The notes under the pieces: generated by a model
Told to the model about the DNA's origin: nothing
The model's database searches: none
The model's input: only the letters and a program-made list of their open reading frames with translations
Program-made: the position numbers and the translations under genes
Shown here: in pieces, positions 38,386 through 46,586 of the stretch
Layout of the letters: each line of letters begins with the position of its first letter
Position numbering within the stretch: the first letter of the stretch is position 1
Assembly (NCBI GenBank): GCA_963728985.1
Contig: CAVSME010000002.1
Span: forward strand, 124,001-188,000
Origin: DASXAI01 sp963728985
Lineage (GTDB): Bacteria; Actinomycetota; Acidimicrobiia; Acidimicrobiales; Ilumatobacteraceae
Reading direction: 5' to 3'
DNA length: 64,000 nt

Positions 38386-39251
38386 CGTCGGAGGGGGGCC
38401 CGGGCGCCGCCGCTGACGGCGCCTGGGCTCACCGGCCCTACCCGGACGCCCGCACCTTCCTCGGCATCGAGCCGACCGACGATCCCCTGCGCTGGCTGCT
38501 GCCGCTGCGCAAGGAGATCCTGACGGCGGGCCAGTTCCTCTACGGCGGCGCCGGGCTGGCGGCCGGCATCGCCGCGCTCGAAGCAACCACCGGCCGCCCC
38601 CTCGTGTGGGCCACCGCGCAGTACTTCTCGTTCGCGCGCATGCCGGGCACGCTCGACATCACCCTCGACGTCGTCGTCACGGGCACGAGCACGACGCAGG
38701 CACGGTGCTCGATCGTGCAGGGCGACGACGAGATCCTCGACCTGCTGGCCACGCTGGGCAAGCGGCCGGCACCAGCCACCGGCACGTGGGCCTCACCGCC
38801 ACAGGTCACGCCGCTCGCCGAGACCCGCGTCCAGTTCCGCGAGGAAGCCGTCGGGACGGTGCACGAGGCCCTCGACATGCGCCTCGTCCACGGCGTGTCG
38901 CGCCGCCAGCTCCTGCGGGGCCGGCCGGTGAAGGACACCGGCGGCCGGGCGGCGTTCTGGTTGCGCATCCCCGGCGGGGCGCGAGTGCCCGACGCCGCCG
39001 ATCTCGCCCTCGTCGGCGACACCGTGCCCGCCGCCTTCGCCTCGGCCACCGGCCAGCCCATCAGCGGCAACAGCCTCGACAACACCATCCGAGTCGGTAC
39101 CCTCGTCTGGACCGAATGGGTGCTGGTGGACGTGCAGGTGCACGCCCTGGCGGATGGCTATGGGCACGGGATCGCCCACCTGTGGGCGGAAGACGGCACC
39201 CTGCTCGGCACGGCGAGCCAGTCGGCGGTGGTGCGCACACCACCGCCCTGA
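38382..39251 (+). CDS. Acyl-CoA thioesterase-like double-hotdog protein
   Basis: A 289-residue protein resembling TesB-type thioesterases. The start at GTG 38382 overlaps the stop of the dehydrogenase gene (GTGA). Features are GQFLYGGAGLAAGIAALEAT in hotdog one and PISGNSLDNTIRVGTLVWTE in hotdog two, where SLDNTIR replaces the usual SLDHxxW. ALADGYGHGIAHLWAEDGTL closes the domain. The Asp of SLDN may be the catalytic residue. It probably releases an acid from a CoA intermediate of the preceding pathway. Family assignment is good; substrate unknown. Confidence 0.82.
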   Translation: MTSEGGPGAAADGAWAHRPYPDARTFLGIEPTDDPLRWLLPLRKEILTAGQFLYGGAGLAAGIAALEATTGRPLVWATAQYFSFARMPGTLDITLDVVVTGTSTTQARCSIVQGDDEILDLLATLGKRPAPATGTWASPPQVTPLAETRVQFREEAVGTVHEALDMRLVHGVSRRQLLRGRPVKDTGGRAAFWLRIPGGARVPDAADLALVGDTVPAAFASATGQPISGNSLDNTIRVGTLVWTEWVLVDVQVHALADGYGHGIAHLWAEDGTLLGTASQSAVVRTPPP

Positions 39252-39264
39252 CGAAGGGCACGTG

Positions 39265-39960
39265 ATGCGCACTCGACTCCTCCTCCTCGGCACGATCGCT
39301 GTCGCCTTCGTCGCCGCCGGCTGCAGCAGCGGCTCCGACAGCTCGGTCACCACGACGGCGGCCCCGGCCACGACGGCCGCCCCCGCCACCACGGCATCGC
39401 CCGCGACGACGACGGGTAAGGAGGCCTCGGTCGAGGACCAGGCCAAGGCCGCCCTCCTCACACCCGACGAGGTGGGGCCGGGCTTCGCCGCCGGCACCTG
39501 GACGCCCAACGACCCGAGCGACCCGACCCCGTGCGGCACGCCGAGCGTGGACTCCACGATCCCCGCCGCCGTGCAGGTCGGCGCCGTCACCGGGCTGACC
39601 AGCACCGACCAGGCCCTCCAGCAGGAGATCTCCGTCTACAACGACGAGGAGGAGGCCGACCAGGCCTTCACCATGGGAACGGCCGGCCTGGCGTGCCCAT
39701 CAGGCACCGTCACGTTCAAGGACGGCACCAAGGCGGCGCTCGACATCACCGCGCCCGTCGACGTCACCGCCCAGGTCGGCGGCGACCAGGCCACGGCGTG
39801 GCAGCTCAAGGGCGGCGGCATCCAGGGCGTGCTCATCGCGGTGAGGCTCTCCGGGATCGTGGTCACGTTCCAGTTCACGGCGCCCGACACGGCGACCAAC
39901 CTCCAGCCCGAGCCGGTCACGGTGGCAAAGGCGGGCATGGACAAGATCCTGAACAGTTAG
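39265..39960 (+). CDS. Secreted lipoprotein with sensor-domain-like C-terminus
   Basis: A 231-residue lipoprotein. The signal peptide LLLLGTIAVAFVAAGC ends in a lipobox with Cys20. A Thr/Ala/Pro-rich linker (residues 25-55) follows. The remaining domain resembles the extracellular sensor domain of actinobacterial PknH-like proteins (LLTPDEVGPGFAAGTWTPND; ALQQEISVYNDEEEADQAF). Two Cys residues (PCGTPS and LACPSG) may form a disulfide, as in that family. Its 3' end overlaps the convergent NlpC/P60 gene by four bases. Ligand unknown. Confidence 0.75.
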   Translation: MRTRLLLLGTIAVAFVAAGCSSGSDSSVTTTAAPATTAAPATTASPATTTGKEASVEDQAKAALLTPDEVGPGFAAGTWTPNDPSDPTPCGTPSVDSTIPAAVQVGAVTGLTSTDQALQQEISVYNDEEEADQAFTMGTAGLACPSGTVTFKDGTKAALDITAPVDVTAQVGGDQATAWQLKGGGIQGVLIAVRLSGIVVTFQFTAPDTATNLQPEPVTVAKAGMDKILNS

Positions 39961-41741
39961 CCGGCCGGGCGGACCACGGCGACGACCTTCTTCCAGTCGA
40001 TCGTGGCGACGGACACGCCCCCGTTGCCGGCCTGGAGCATCGTCGTCGCCGTCAGGTACATGCCGGCGTGGTCGGTGCGGCTGTTGGTCTCGTCGCCCCC
40101 GCCCGAGTAGTCGAACAGCACGATGTCGCCGAGGCGGACCGTGGCGAGGTCCACCTTCGGCAGGTGGTCGAGCATCGCGTCGGTCCAGGCGGCGTTGAGC
40201 TTCACCAGGTCGACGCCGGCGCGCAGCCACGCCGCCGTGACGAACCCGGAGCAGTCGTAGACGAACGTGCCGGCCGGGTACGTGCGCGACGAGCCGTGCA
40301 TGTCCACGCGCGTGCAGGGATTGGAGCCGTCGTCGCACGCCCACGGCTTCCCGTAGATCGAGTCACCGAAGCGGTACGGGTTGATGGCGGCGTACGGCTT
40401 GCCCACCTGGGTGAAGCCCCACTGCACCGCCGGCAGCGCCGAGCCCGGCACCGGTGTGCCCTGGGTGCCGTACGTGGCCACGAATGTGCCGTTCAGGTCG
40501 ACGACGAGGTTGGTGGCGGCCGAGCTGAACAGGCACACGGCGCCGCCGCTGCCGACGGGCACGACGGCGGCGTTGGCCACGACGTCGCCGGCGGCGAAGT
40601 TCACGTTGGAGGTCACCGGGCGCTCGGTGCCGCACGGGTACGCAGTCACGTAACCGCGGCCGCGCGCGCCGGTCACGGTGACGTTCACCGTCGCCACGCC
40701 GGTCAGGGCGTTGGGCAGGGCCACGGTCAACGTCCCGTTGGCGCCGACGGCGTTGGCGGCGCGCGTGTCCACCAGCCGCTGTGGCACCTGGGCCGAGAAG
40801 CGGGCCAGCCCGAGTGGTCCGAACCACCCGTTGATGTCGACCACGACGTGCGTGGTGGCCGAGCTGTACACGCACACCGAACCGTCGGCGGCGGCGACAC
40901 CGACGACGGCGGCATCGGCGGTGTCGTGCCCGGCTACGAAGTTGACGTTCGACGCCACCGGCTGGGGCTGATCGCACGGGTACACGGTCAGGTACCCGGC
41001 CCGCTCGGGTTCCGTCGCGGTGACGTTGAGGGCCACCGCGTTGACGCCGGTCGCCGGCACGTCGTGGGCCACGGTGGGCTGCACGACGAGCACCTGGCCG
41101 GCCGCCAGCTTGTGCTTGGCGGAGCGGGTGTCGGCGATGCGCGTCGGCACGACGCTGGCGGCGCGGTTGTCGCCCGTCCCGTACCACGCCGAGAGGTCAA
41201 CCAGGAGATGGGCGGGCGCCGAGCTGAAGAAGCAGACGTTGCCGGTAGCGCCGACCGACACCGTGGCGAGGTTGGGAACGGTGGCACCGGCCACGTAGTT
41301 GAGGTTCGACACCTCGGGCTTGGGCGCGTCGCACGGCCATGCCGTCACGAACCCAGCCGCTTCCCCGTCGGTCACCGTCAGGGTGACCACGGCCGCCTCC
41401 ACGCCCGTCGCGGGCAGCCCGGCCTGGCCGGTGACGGGCACCTGGAGCACGCCACCGGCGGCGAGCTTGGTCGTCGTGCGCGTGTCGACCAGTCGCACCG
41501 GCGCCACCGGGTGCAGGCCGCCGGGTCCGGCCGCCGGCACGGCACTCGGATCGAACGTGGCCTCGGCCGTCCCGATGCCGTGCACAGCATCCACCCGTGG
41601 AGGGTCGGGCACCGTGTACGTTGCGGAGCCAGCACCGCCGGCGGCACGGGCCGGTGCCGCCAACAGGCTCCCCATCGTTGCCCCGACGACTGTCAGGGTG
41701 ATCAGCCCCCGGATCGGGGTCGACCACCTACCACGTGTCAC
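39957..41741 (-). CDS. Secreted NlpC/P60 cell-wall hydrolase with three beta-repeat domains
   Basis: A 594-residue exported protein. A signal peptide (GLITLTVVGATMGSLLAAP) ends near residue 33. Three repeats of about 115 residues follow (about 80-190, 198-310, 322-430). Each starts R-x-x-DTR (VRLVDTRTT, TRIADTRSA, QRLVDTRAA), has a WPCDAP/YPCDQP/YPCGTE motif and ends in a (V)VDLxxWxG-type strand. The C-terminal domain is NlpC/P60, with nucleophile Cys in FVYDCSGFV and His in RTDHAGMYL. It would cleave peptidoglycan stem peptides. The repeats probably bind the wall or other surfaces. Confidence 0.88.
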   Translation of the reverse strand: MTRGRWSTPIRGLITLTVVGATMGSLLAAPARAAGGAGSATYTVPDPPRVDAVHGIGTAEATFDPSAVPAAGPGGLHPVAPVRLVDTRTTTKLAAGGVLQVPVTGQAGLPATGVEAAVVTLTVTDGEAAGFVTAWPCDAPKPEVSNLNYVAGATVPNLATVSVGATGNVCFFSSAPAHLLVDLSAWYGTGDNRAASVVPTRIADTRSAKHKLAAGQVLVVQPTVAHDVPATGVNAVALNVTATEPERAGYLTVYPCDQPQPVASNVNFVAGHDTADAAVVGVAAADGSVCVYSSATTHVVVDINGWFGPLGLARFSAQVPQRLVDTRAANAVGANGTLTVALPNALTGVATVNVTVTGARGRGYVTAYPCGTERPVTSNVNFAAGDVVANAAVVPVGSGGAVCLFSSAATNLVVDLNGTFVATYGTQGTPVPGSALPAVQWGFTQVGKPYAAINPYRFGDSIYGKPWACDDGSNPCTRVDMHGSSRTYPAGTFVYDCSGFVTAAWLRAGVDLVKLNAAWTDAMLDHLPKVDLATVRLGDIVLFDYSGGGDETNSRTDHAGMYLTATTMLQAGNGGVSVATIDWKKVVAVVRPAG

Positions 41742-41867
41742 GTCGCGCCTCTCCTCCGCCGCGCCCTACGTCGGCTGTGATCGGCGCGCCGCGGCGTCAC
41801 CTTAGGCATGGCCGTGCTTACCCCGAGTAGTCGACAGCTACGCTCCGGCCGGCAGAAGGAGCGGCGG

Positions 41868-43433
41868 ATGGCTCGAAGTGCTGGTCAGAGGGCACGCGCG
41901 ATCGGAGCGGTGACCCTCGCCGCCGTCTTCATCGTCGCCGCCGCCACCGGCAGCGGCGCCGCCCCGACCCTGCAACCGGGTGACGCTGCCGCGGTGACGG
42001 CGGCGTTCGTCGACGCCTCCCCCTACCCCCCGCTGGCCCGCCTCGGGCGCTGGGATGGCACCACGCTGCAGCCGGTGACGGCGGGATCGATCACGGCCGA
42101 CCACGTAGTCGTCGTCACCCACGGCTGGGCACCAGGCCTGCGCCCGACCTACGAACGGCTCCAGGCGGCCTCGCCCGATCTCGTCACCATCTGGAACCCG
42201 GCGCTGGTGGACGCCGGCGGGATGCCGGCACTCGGCAACTTCGGGCCGCTCCTCGGGGCCCTGCAGACCGCCGACCCCACCGCCGCCGTCCTGATGTTCA
42301 GCTGGGTCGACCAGTCGGCCACCACCTCTGATCCGCTGAGCGCCCGCGACGCCGAGGACGCCACCGAGATCAACGGCCACCGCCTCGCTGTCGCCCTCGA
42401 TCAGGCGCTGGCGACGGGCTGGACGGGACAGCTCCACCTCATGGGCCACAGCTTCGGCGCCAACGTGGCCACCACCGCGGCCCTCGCGGTGGCCTCGCCG
42501 CCGCGCCAGCTCACGCTCATGGACTCGCCCGAGGTGGCACTGGCTCGCCTCGGCGGGGCCATGAACGACCTGCGCTACAAGCTCCCCCGCCTACGCATCG
42601 GGCGCGGCGCCACCGACACCTTCGTGGACAGCTACATCTCCCTGGTCGGCACGCCGTACAGCGGCCAGCCTGGACTCGATCAGGTCGTCGACGTCCGCCT
42701 GGCGCCGCCGAGTGGTGACAGCTCCGCCGAGGAGCACGAGTACCCGACGGTCTGGTACCGCCAGGCCCTCGAGGCGAAGGGCGATCCGCCGACCGGGCCC
42801 TGGTGGTCTCCGCTGCTCGGCGGCGACCCGGCGACTGCCGGTCGTTCGTACGAGGAGCAGGATCGGGCGACGCCAACCGTGCTGACGCAACTGGAACCGG
42901 CGCCGCCGGCGACGACGAGCGACGCCTTGGCCGTGACGACGGCACCCCTCGAGCTCAGCGGCGGCAACGGGTCGCTATCCCTGGCGGCCGGCGGCGTCGA
43001 CACGGCGACCGTGTCGTTCCCGACCGAGATCACCTCGCTGGCCTTGGAGTTCGACGTCGACTTCACCGCCACGCAGGGCACGGTGACCCTCGCCGTCGAC
43101 GGGCGAGAGCGGTACACCGCCGCTGCGCCCGCCGCCGGCACGGGCGCCGCCGGTGCCTTCGTCCTCCTCTGGGACCTCGAACCCGGCCTCCACACGCTCA
43201 CCGCCACCCTCACCGACGCCCCAGGTGGCGGCAGCGCGACCCTGTCCAACCTGCGCATCGCGTCCAGCGCCGACATCGTCCGCAACCTCACCGCTGACGA
43301 GACGGACACCCTGGTCGTCGTCGTCCTGGTGGTGATCGGAGCGCTGATCTTCGGGCTTATTGTCGTGGCGGTGCTGGTGGTGCGCCGCATCATCCGCCGG
43401 CGCCGGGAATCTTCTCCGGCTGCCGCCGGTTAG
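41868..43433 (+). CDS. Exported alpha/beta hydrolase with C-terminal membrane anchor
   Basis: A 521-residue protein with an N-terminal signal peptide (GAVTLAAVFIVAAATGSGAA). Its hydrolase domain has the nucleophile elbow HLMGHSFGANVATTAALA and an upstream VVVTHGWAPGLRP oxyanion strand. A beta-sandwich-like region (LELSGGNGSLSLAAGGVDTA to about residue 470) follows. It ends in a single membrane helix (VVIGALIFGLIVVAVLVV) and a basic tail, so it should be anchored outside the membrane. ATG 41868 is preferred over 41808 because GAAGGAGCGGCGG precedes it and the signal peptide starts there. Lipase or esterase activity is likely. Confidence 0.8.
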   Translation: MARSAGQRARAIGAVTLAAVFIVAAATGSGAAPTLQPGDAAAVTAAFVDASPYPPLARLGRWDGTTLQPVTAGSITADHVVVVTHGWAPGLRPTYERLQAASPDLVTIWNPALVDAGGMPALGNFGPLLGALQTADPTAAVLMFSWVDQSATTSDPLSARDAEDATEINGHRLAVALDQALATGWTGQLHLMGHSFGANVATTAALAVASPPRQLTLMDSPEVALARLGGAMNDLRYKLPRLRIGRGATDTFVDSYISLVGTPYSGQPGLDQVVDVRLAPPSGDSSAEEHEYPTVWYRQALEAKGDPPTGPWWSPLLGGDPATAGRSYEEQDRATPTVLTQLEPAPPATTSDALAVTTAPLELSGGNGSLSLAAGGVDTATVSFPTEITSLALEFDVDFTATQGTVTLAVDGRERYTAAAPAAGTGAAGAFVLLWDLEPGLHTLTATLTDAPGGGSATLSNLRIASSADIVRNLTADETDTLVVVVLVVIGALIFGLIVVAVLVVRRIIRRRRESSPAAAG

Positions 43434-43436
43434 ATG

Positions 43437-43454
43437 TAGTTGCACACGCAACCA
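43437..43454. promoter_or_regulatory. Palindromic operator-like site before the pirin gene
   Basis: TAGTTGC-ACAC-GCAACCA is a palindrome with one mismatch, 15 bases before the pirin start codon. Its form is that of a MarR/ArsR-type operator. The regulator is not encoded next to it. Confidence 0.5.
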
Positions 43455-43468
43455 TCGGAGGATCGAGA

Positions 43469-44437
43469 ATGCCCGCCGTGAGCGCCGACACCATCAACCT
43501 GCCCACCATCGCCGCTCCGGCGCCCGATGCCGTCGAGCGCCCCGTGCGCTCGGTCACCACCGCGCCCCGCGGCCTCGAGGGCGAGGGCTTCCCGGTGCGG
43601 CGGGCGTTCGCCGGCGTCGACCTCGCCGACCTCGACCCGTTCATCCACATGGACGAGATGGGTGCCGTCGACTACGGACCCGGCGAGCCGCGCGGCACCG
43701 ACTGGCACCCCCATCGGGGCTTCGAGACCGTCACCTACATGCTCGACGGCACCTTCCAGCACCAGGACTCCCACGGCGGCGGCGGGGTCATCACCGACGG
43801 CGCCACCCAGTGGATGACGGCGGGCGGCGGCATCCTGCACATCGAGACGCCGCCGGAGGAGCTGGTGATCAGCGGCGGCCTCTTCCACGGCATCCAGCTC
43901 TGGGTGAACCTCCCGGCGAAGGACAAGATGGTGGCGCCCCGGTACCAGAACCTCGACGCCGGGAAGGTCACGCTGCTGGCCTCGCCCGACGGGGGTGCCC
44001 TGGTGCGCCTGATCGCCGGCGATGTGGCCGGCTTCCACGGCCCCGGTTCCACCCACACGCCGATCACCGTCGCCCATGCCACCCTCGCCGCCGGTGCTCG
44101 CCTGGTGCTGCCCTGGCGGGCCGACTTCAACGCCCTCGCCTACGTCCTCGACGGCAGCGGCCACGCCGGCGGCGAGCACCGGCCCGTGGAGGCGGGCCAG
44201 CTCGTGGTGTTCGGCGCCGGGGCTTCGCTCACCCTCGAGGCCGGCCCGGGCGCGGCCCTCGACGTCCTGCTCCTGGGCGGTCAGCCCATCCGCGAGCCGG
44301 TGGCCGCGTACGGGCCGTTCGTGATGAACACCCGGGCCGAGCTGGTCACGGCGGTGGAGGACTTCCAGGCTGGCCGCCTCGGCACCGTGCCGGCGAACGG
44401 CATCCAGCCGTACCGTGGCGGCGCCTCGCGTCACTGA
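43469..44437 (+). CDS. Pirin family protein
   Basis: A 322-residue bicupin. The N-terminal cupin contains the metal-binding DWHPHRGFETVTYMLDG, with further ligands in TAGGGILHIETPPEELVI. The C-terminal pirin domain contains HTPITVAHATLAAGARLVLP and LGGQPIREPVAAYGPFVMNT. Family members act as quercetin dioxygenases or as redox-sensing regulators. A candidate operator lies just upstream. It is followed by a repeat-rich gap and does not appear to be in an operon. Confidence 0.92.
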   Translation: MPAVSADTINLPTIAAPAPDAVERPVRSVTTAPRGLEGEGFPVRRAFAGVDLADLDPFIHMDEMGAVDYGPGEPRGTDWHPHRGFETVTYMLDGTFQHQDSHGGGGVITDGATQWMTAGGGILHIETPPEELVISGGLFHGIQLWVNLPAKDKMVAPRYQNLDAGKVTLLASPDGGALVRLIAGDVAGFHGPGSTHTPITVAHATLAAGARLVLPWRADFNALAYVLDGSGHAGGEHRPVEAGQLVVFGAGASLTLEAGPGAALDVLLLGGQPIREPVAAYGPFVMNTRAELVTAVEDFQAGRLGTVPANGIQPYRGGASRH

Positions 44438-44738
44438 CTCGCTCGGGCGCATTGGGCTGACGGCCACGCTGCGTGCCAGCTATCGCGGGACGATCGGGAC
44501 TTGGGTGCCGATCGCATCGCCTGACGGGCCGATCGGCACCCATGACCGGATCCGCACCCGACTGTCGTCACGCTCAGTGTCGCCGCGCCGACGTCGTGGC
44601 TCCGGACCGGAAGCATTCTCGGCACCGCCGCGAGCGCCGAACCTGCTACCGAGCCGCGACCAGCAGCACTTCGGTCGCGTCCGGTAAGAACGCGGCGCCA
44701 GACCCGCCGCCACCGCATGCGGGCGCTACCGTCCGGGC
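44438..44738. other. Repeat-containing intergenic region
   Basis: This gap contains the hairpin-rich repeat core at 44501-44559 that is shared with the two elements near 57.5 and 60.4 kb. Nothing else in it is recognised. Confidence 0.5.
44501..44559. repeat. Core of the 57.5/60.4-kb element, third copy without terminal repeats
   Basis: TTGGGTGCCGAT, then ATCGGCACCCATGACCGGAT, match the element core at 60365-60417 over most positions. The GTGCCGAT/ATCGGCAC arms form an 8-bp stem. The 17-19 bp terminal repeats of the complete copies are absent here. Confidence 0.65.
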
Positions 44739-45941
44739 GTGGCGGACCTTTCGTTCACCAACGTGATGGTGGTGCTGGCCATCGCGGTCGTCGCGCCGCT
44801 CGTGGCCGCCGCCATCCCCAAGGTGCAGGTCCCCGGCATCGTCATCGAGTTCACCCTCGGCGTCGTCGTCGGTCCCGACGTCCTCGGCTGGATCACGATC
44901 GACGAGCCCCTCGACGTGCTGTCCCTCCTCGCCCTCGGCTTCCTGCTGTTCATCGCCGGCACCGAGGTCGAGATCTCCTCGTTGCGGGGCACGCTCCTCA
45001 AGAAGTCCGTCGCCGGCTACGCCATCGGGCTGGCGTTGGCGTTGGCCATCGCACTGGTGCTGGGCGCCGTCAACGACGTAATGACACCGGCGCTCATCGC
45101 CGTGATCCTGTCGGCGACCGGCCTCGGTGTGGTCATCCCTATCCTGCGGGGCGCCGGCCTCACCACCACCACTGCCGGCCAGACCATCCTCATCGTGGCC
45201 ACTGTCGCCGAGTTCACCGCGGTGCTGCTGCTCGCCCTCTTCTTCGGCGAGGGCAGCTCGGGCGTGCTGGCCAACCTCCTCGTCGTGGTGCTGTACGCCG
45301 TCATCGCCGTGGTGCTGTGGTTGCTCTTGCGCTGGGTCGAGCACCGGCCCCGCCTGGTGCGGCAGTTCGATCGCATGGAGGGCGGCACTGTCCAGATCCG
45401 GATCCGCCTCGCCCTGCTCATCCTGTTCATCTTCCTCGTCGTCTCACAGCGCTTCGGACTGGAGTCGATCCTCGGCGCGTTCGCCGCCGGCATCGTCCTC
45501 GGTGATCTGCGGCGCGCCGATCGCGACGACCCGGCGTCGTCGTTCTGGCCGAAGGTGGAGGCGCTCGGCTTCGGCTTCCTCATCCCGCTCTACTTCGTGG
45601 TGAGCGGGGTCCGCTTCGATCTGTCCGGCCTGCTGGACTCGCCGTCGGCCATGCTGCGCGTCCCGCTGTTCCTGGTGCTGTTCCTCGTCGTTCGGGGCGT
45701 GCCGGCCCTGCTGTTCCGCCGCCAGCTCGGCGCCCGCACGACCACCGCCCTCGCCCTCCTGTCGGCGACGTCGCTGTCGTTCGTGATCACCGCCACCGAC
45801 ATCGGCGTGCGGATCGGGAAGCTGCGCGACATCAATGCCACCGCACTCGTCGGCGCCGCCGTGCTGGCGATGGTGATCTTCCCGCTCATCGCCCAGTCAC
45901 TGCTCGCCGGTGACGAGGACCGCGCCGCCGAAGAGGTGTGA
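44739..45941 (+). CDS. Cation/proton antiporter (CPA2-like)
   Basis: A 400-residue integral membrane protein with about 11-12 hydrophobic helices. Typical motifs are VPGIVIEFTLGVVVGPDVLG near the N-terminus, FLLFIAGTEVEISSLRGTLL and LESILGAFAAGIVLGDLRRA. It belongs to the monovalent cation/proton antiporter family that exchanges Na+ or K+ for H+. There is no C-terminal RCK/TrkA domain, so gating would be by pH or partner proteins. The ion cannot be told from sequence. Confidence 0.9.
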   Translation: MADLSFTNVMVVLAIAVVAPLVAAAIPKVQVPGIVIEFTLGVVVGPDVLGWITIDEPLDVLSLLALGFLLFIAGTEVEISSLRGTLLKKSVAGYAIGLALALAIALVLGAVNDVMTPALIAVILSATGLGVVIPILRGAGLTTTTAGQTILIVATVAEFTAVLLLALFFGEGSSGVLANLLVVVLYAVIAVVLWLLLRWVEHRPRLVRQFDRMEGGTVQIRIRLALLILFIFLVVSQRFGLESILGAFAAGIVLGDLRRADRDDPASSFWPKVEALGFGFLIPLYFVVSGVRFDLSGLLDSPSAMLRVPLFLVLFLVVRGVPALLFRRQLGARTTTALALLSATSLSFVITATDIGVRIGKLRDINATALVGAAVLAMVIFPLIAQSLLAGDEDRAAEEV

Positions 45942-45946
45942 GCGGC

Positions 45947-46078
45947 TCAGCGCGGCTGGCAGCGCAGCGCCGTGTAGAGCCAGGTGCCCACGGCGGGGAA
46001 GCGGACCGACCGTTCCACCCGGAAGTTGTCGACCAGCGCCGGGATGACCCGCTGGCGCCGGCCCTGGAACGTGTCCTC
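45947..46078 (-). pseudogene. Possible 3' remnant of a methyltransferase gene
   Basis: The minus-strand frame reads RRQRVIPALVDNFRVERSVR and then FPAVGTWLYTALRCQPR before a stop at 45947-45949. This looks like the end of a SAM-dependent methyltransferase. No matching upstream part is present. It lies between the antiporter gene and a small membrane-protein gene. Tail-only homology makes this weak. Confidence 0.3.
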
Positions 46079-46087
46079 TGCGCCCGG

Positions 46088-46542
46088 CCTAGTGCACGGC
46101 GAGCAGGAGGACGACGATCAGCAGCGCGCTCGACCAGATCGAGCACCAGGGTGCCGCCGACCCGGCGCTCGTGCGGGGGCGCCGTGCGGAGCAGCACGAG
46201 CTGGATCGCGACGAGCAGCACGCCCAGCCCGATCAGGCCGGCCAGCTCGACTGCCGCCGACGACCAACCGAAGACCTGGCCGAGGAGGGCGGCGACGATG
46301 ACCGGTACGGCGCCGAGCATGACCGGCTCCTCCTGGACGAGGGCGGCTCGCCACGTGGCGTCGCGGCCGCCGGCCACCACGTTGGAGAACGAGTGGGCGA
46401 CCCAGATGGCGACGGCGTAGCCGATGGCAAGGGCGGCCAGCTCCCAGGGCTCGCCGTCGTTGTCCCACGCGACGTCCACGACGGCCATGCTTATGATCCC
46501 GTACACGGCGACGGCGAGCTGAGCGCGGTGAAGGCGGGCCAA
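46088..46542 (-). pseudogene. Small integral membrane protein with probable frameshift
   Basis: From ATG 46542 the frame encodes helices AVAVYGIISMAVVDVA, ALAIGYAVAIWVAHSFSNVV, AVPVIVAALLGQVFGW and LIGLGVLLVAIQLVLL. It then turns into low-quality Arg-rich sequence near 46155 and overruns the antiporter gene. A second frame from that point gives a membrane helix (WSSALLIVVLLLAVH) and a stop at 46088-46090. A one-base shift near 46155 would join them into a protein of about 150 residues with five helices. No family is recognised. Confidence 0.45.
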
Positions 46543-46586
46543 GGGCGAGACCGTAGCGAACGAGTGCCGGCGCGAAGATCGGGCTC

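Noticed and set aside
39531..41780. A 749-codon plus-strand frame opposite the NlpC/P60 gene
   Set aside because: No signal peptide, no motif and Gly/Arg-rich shadow composition; the minus-strand gene has a signal peptide and catalytic residues.
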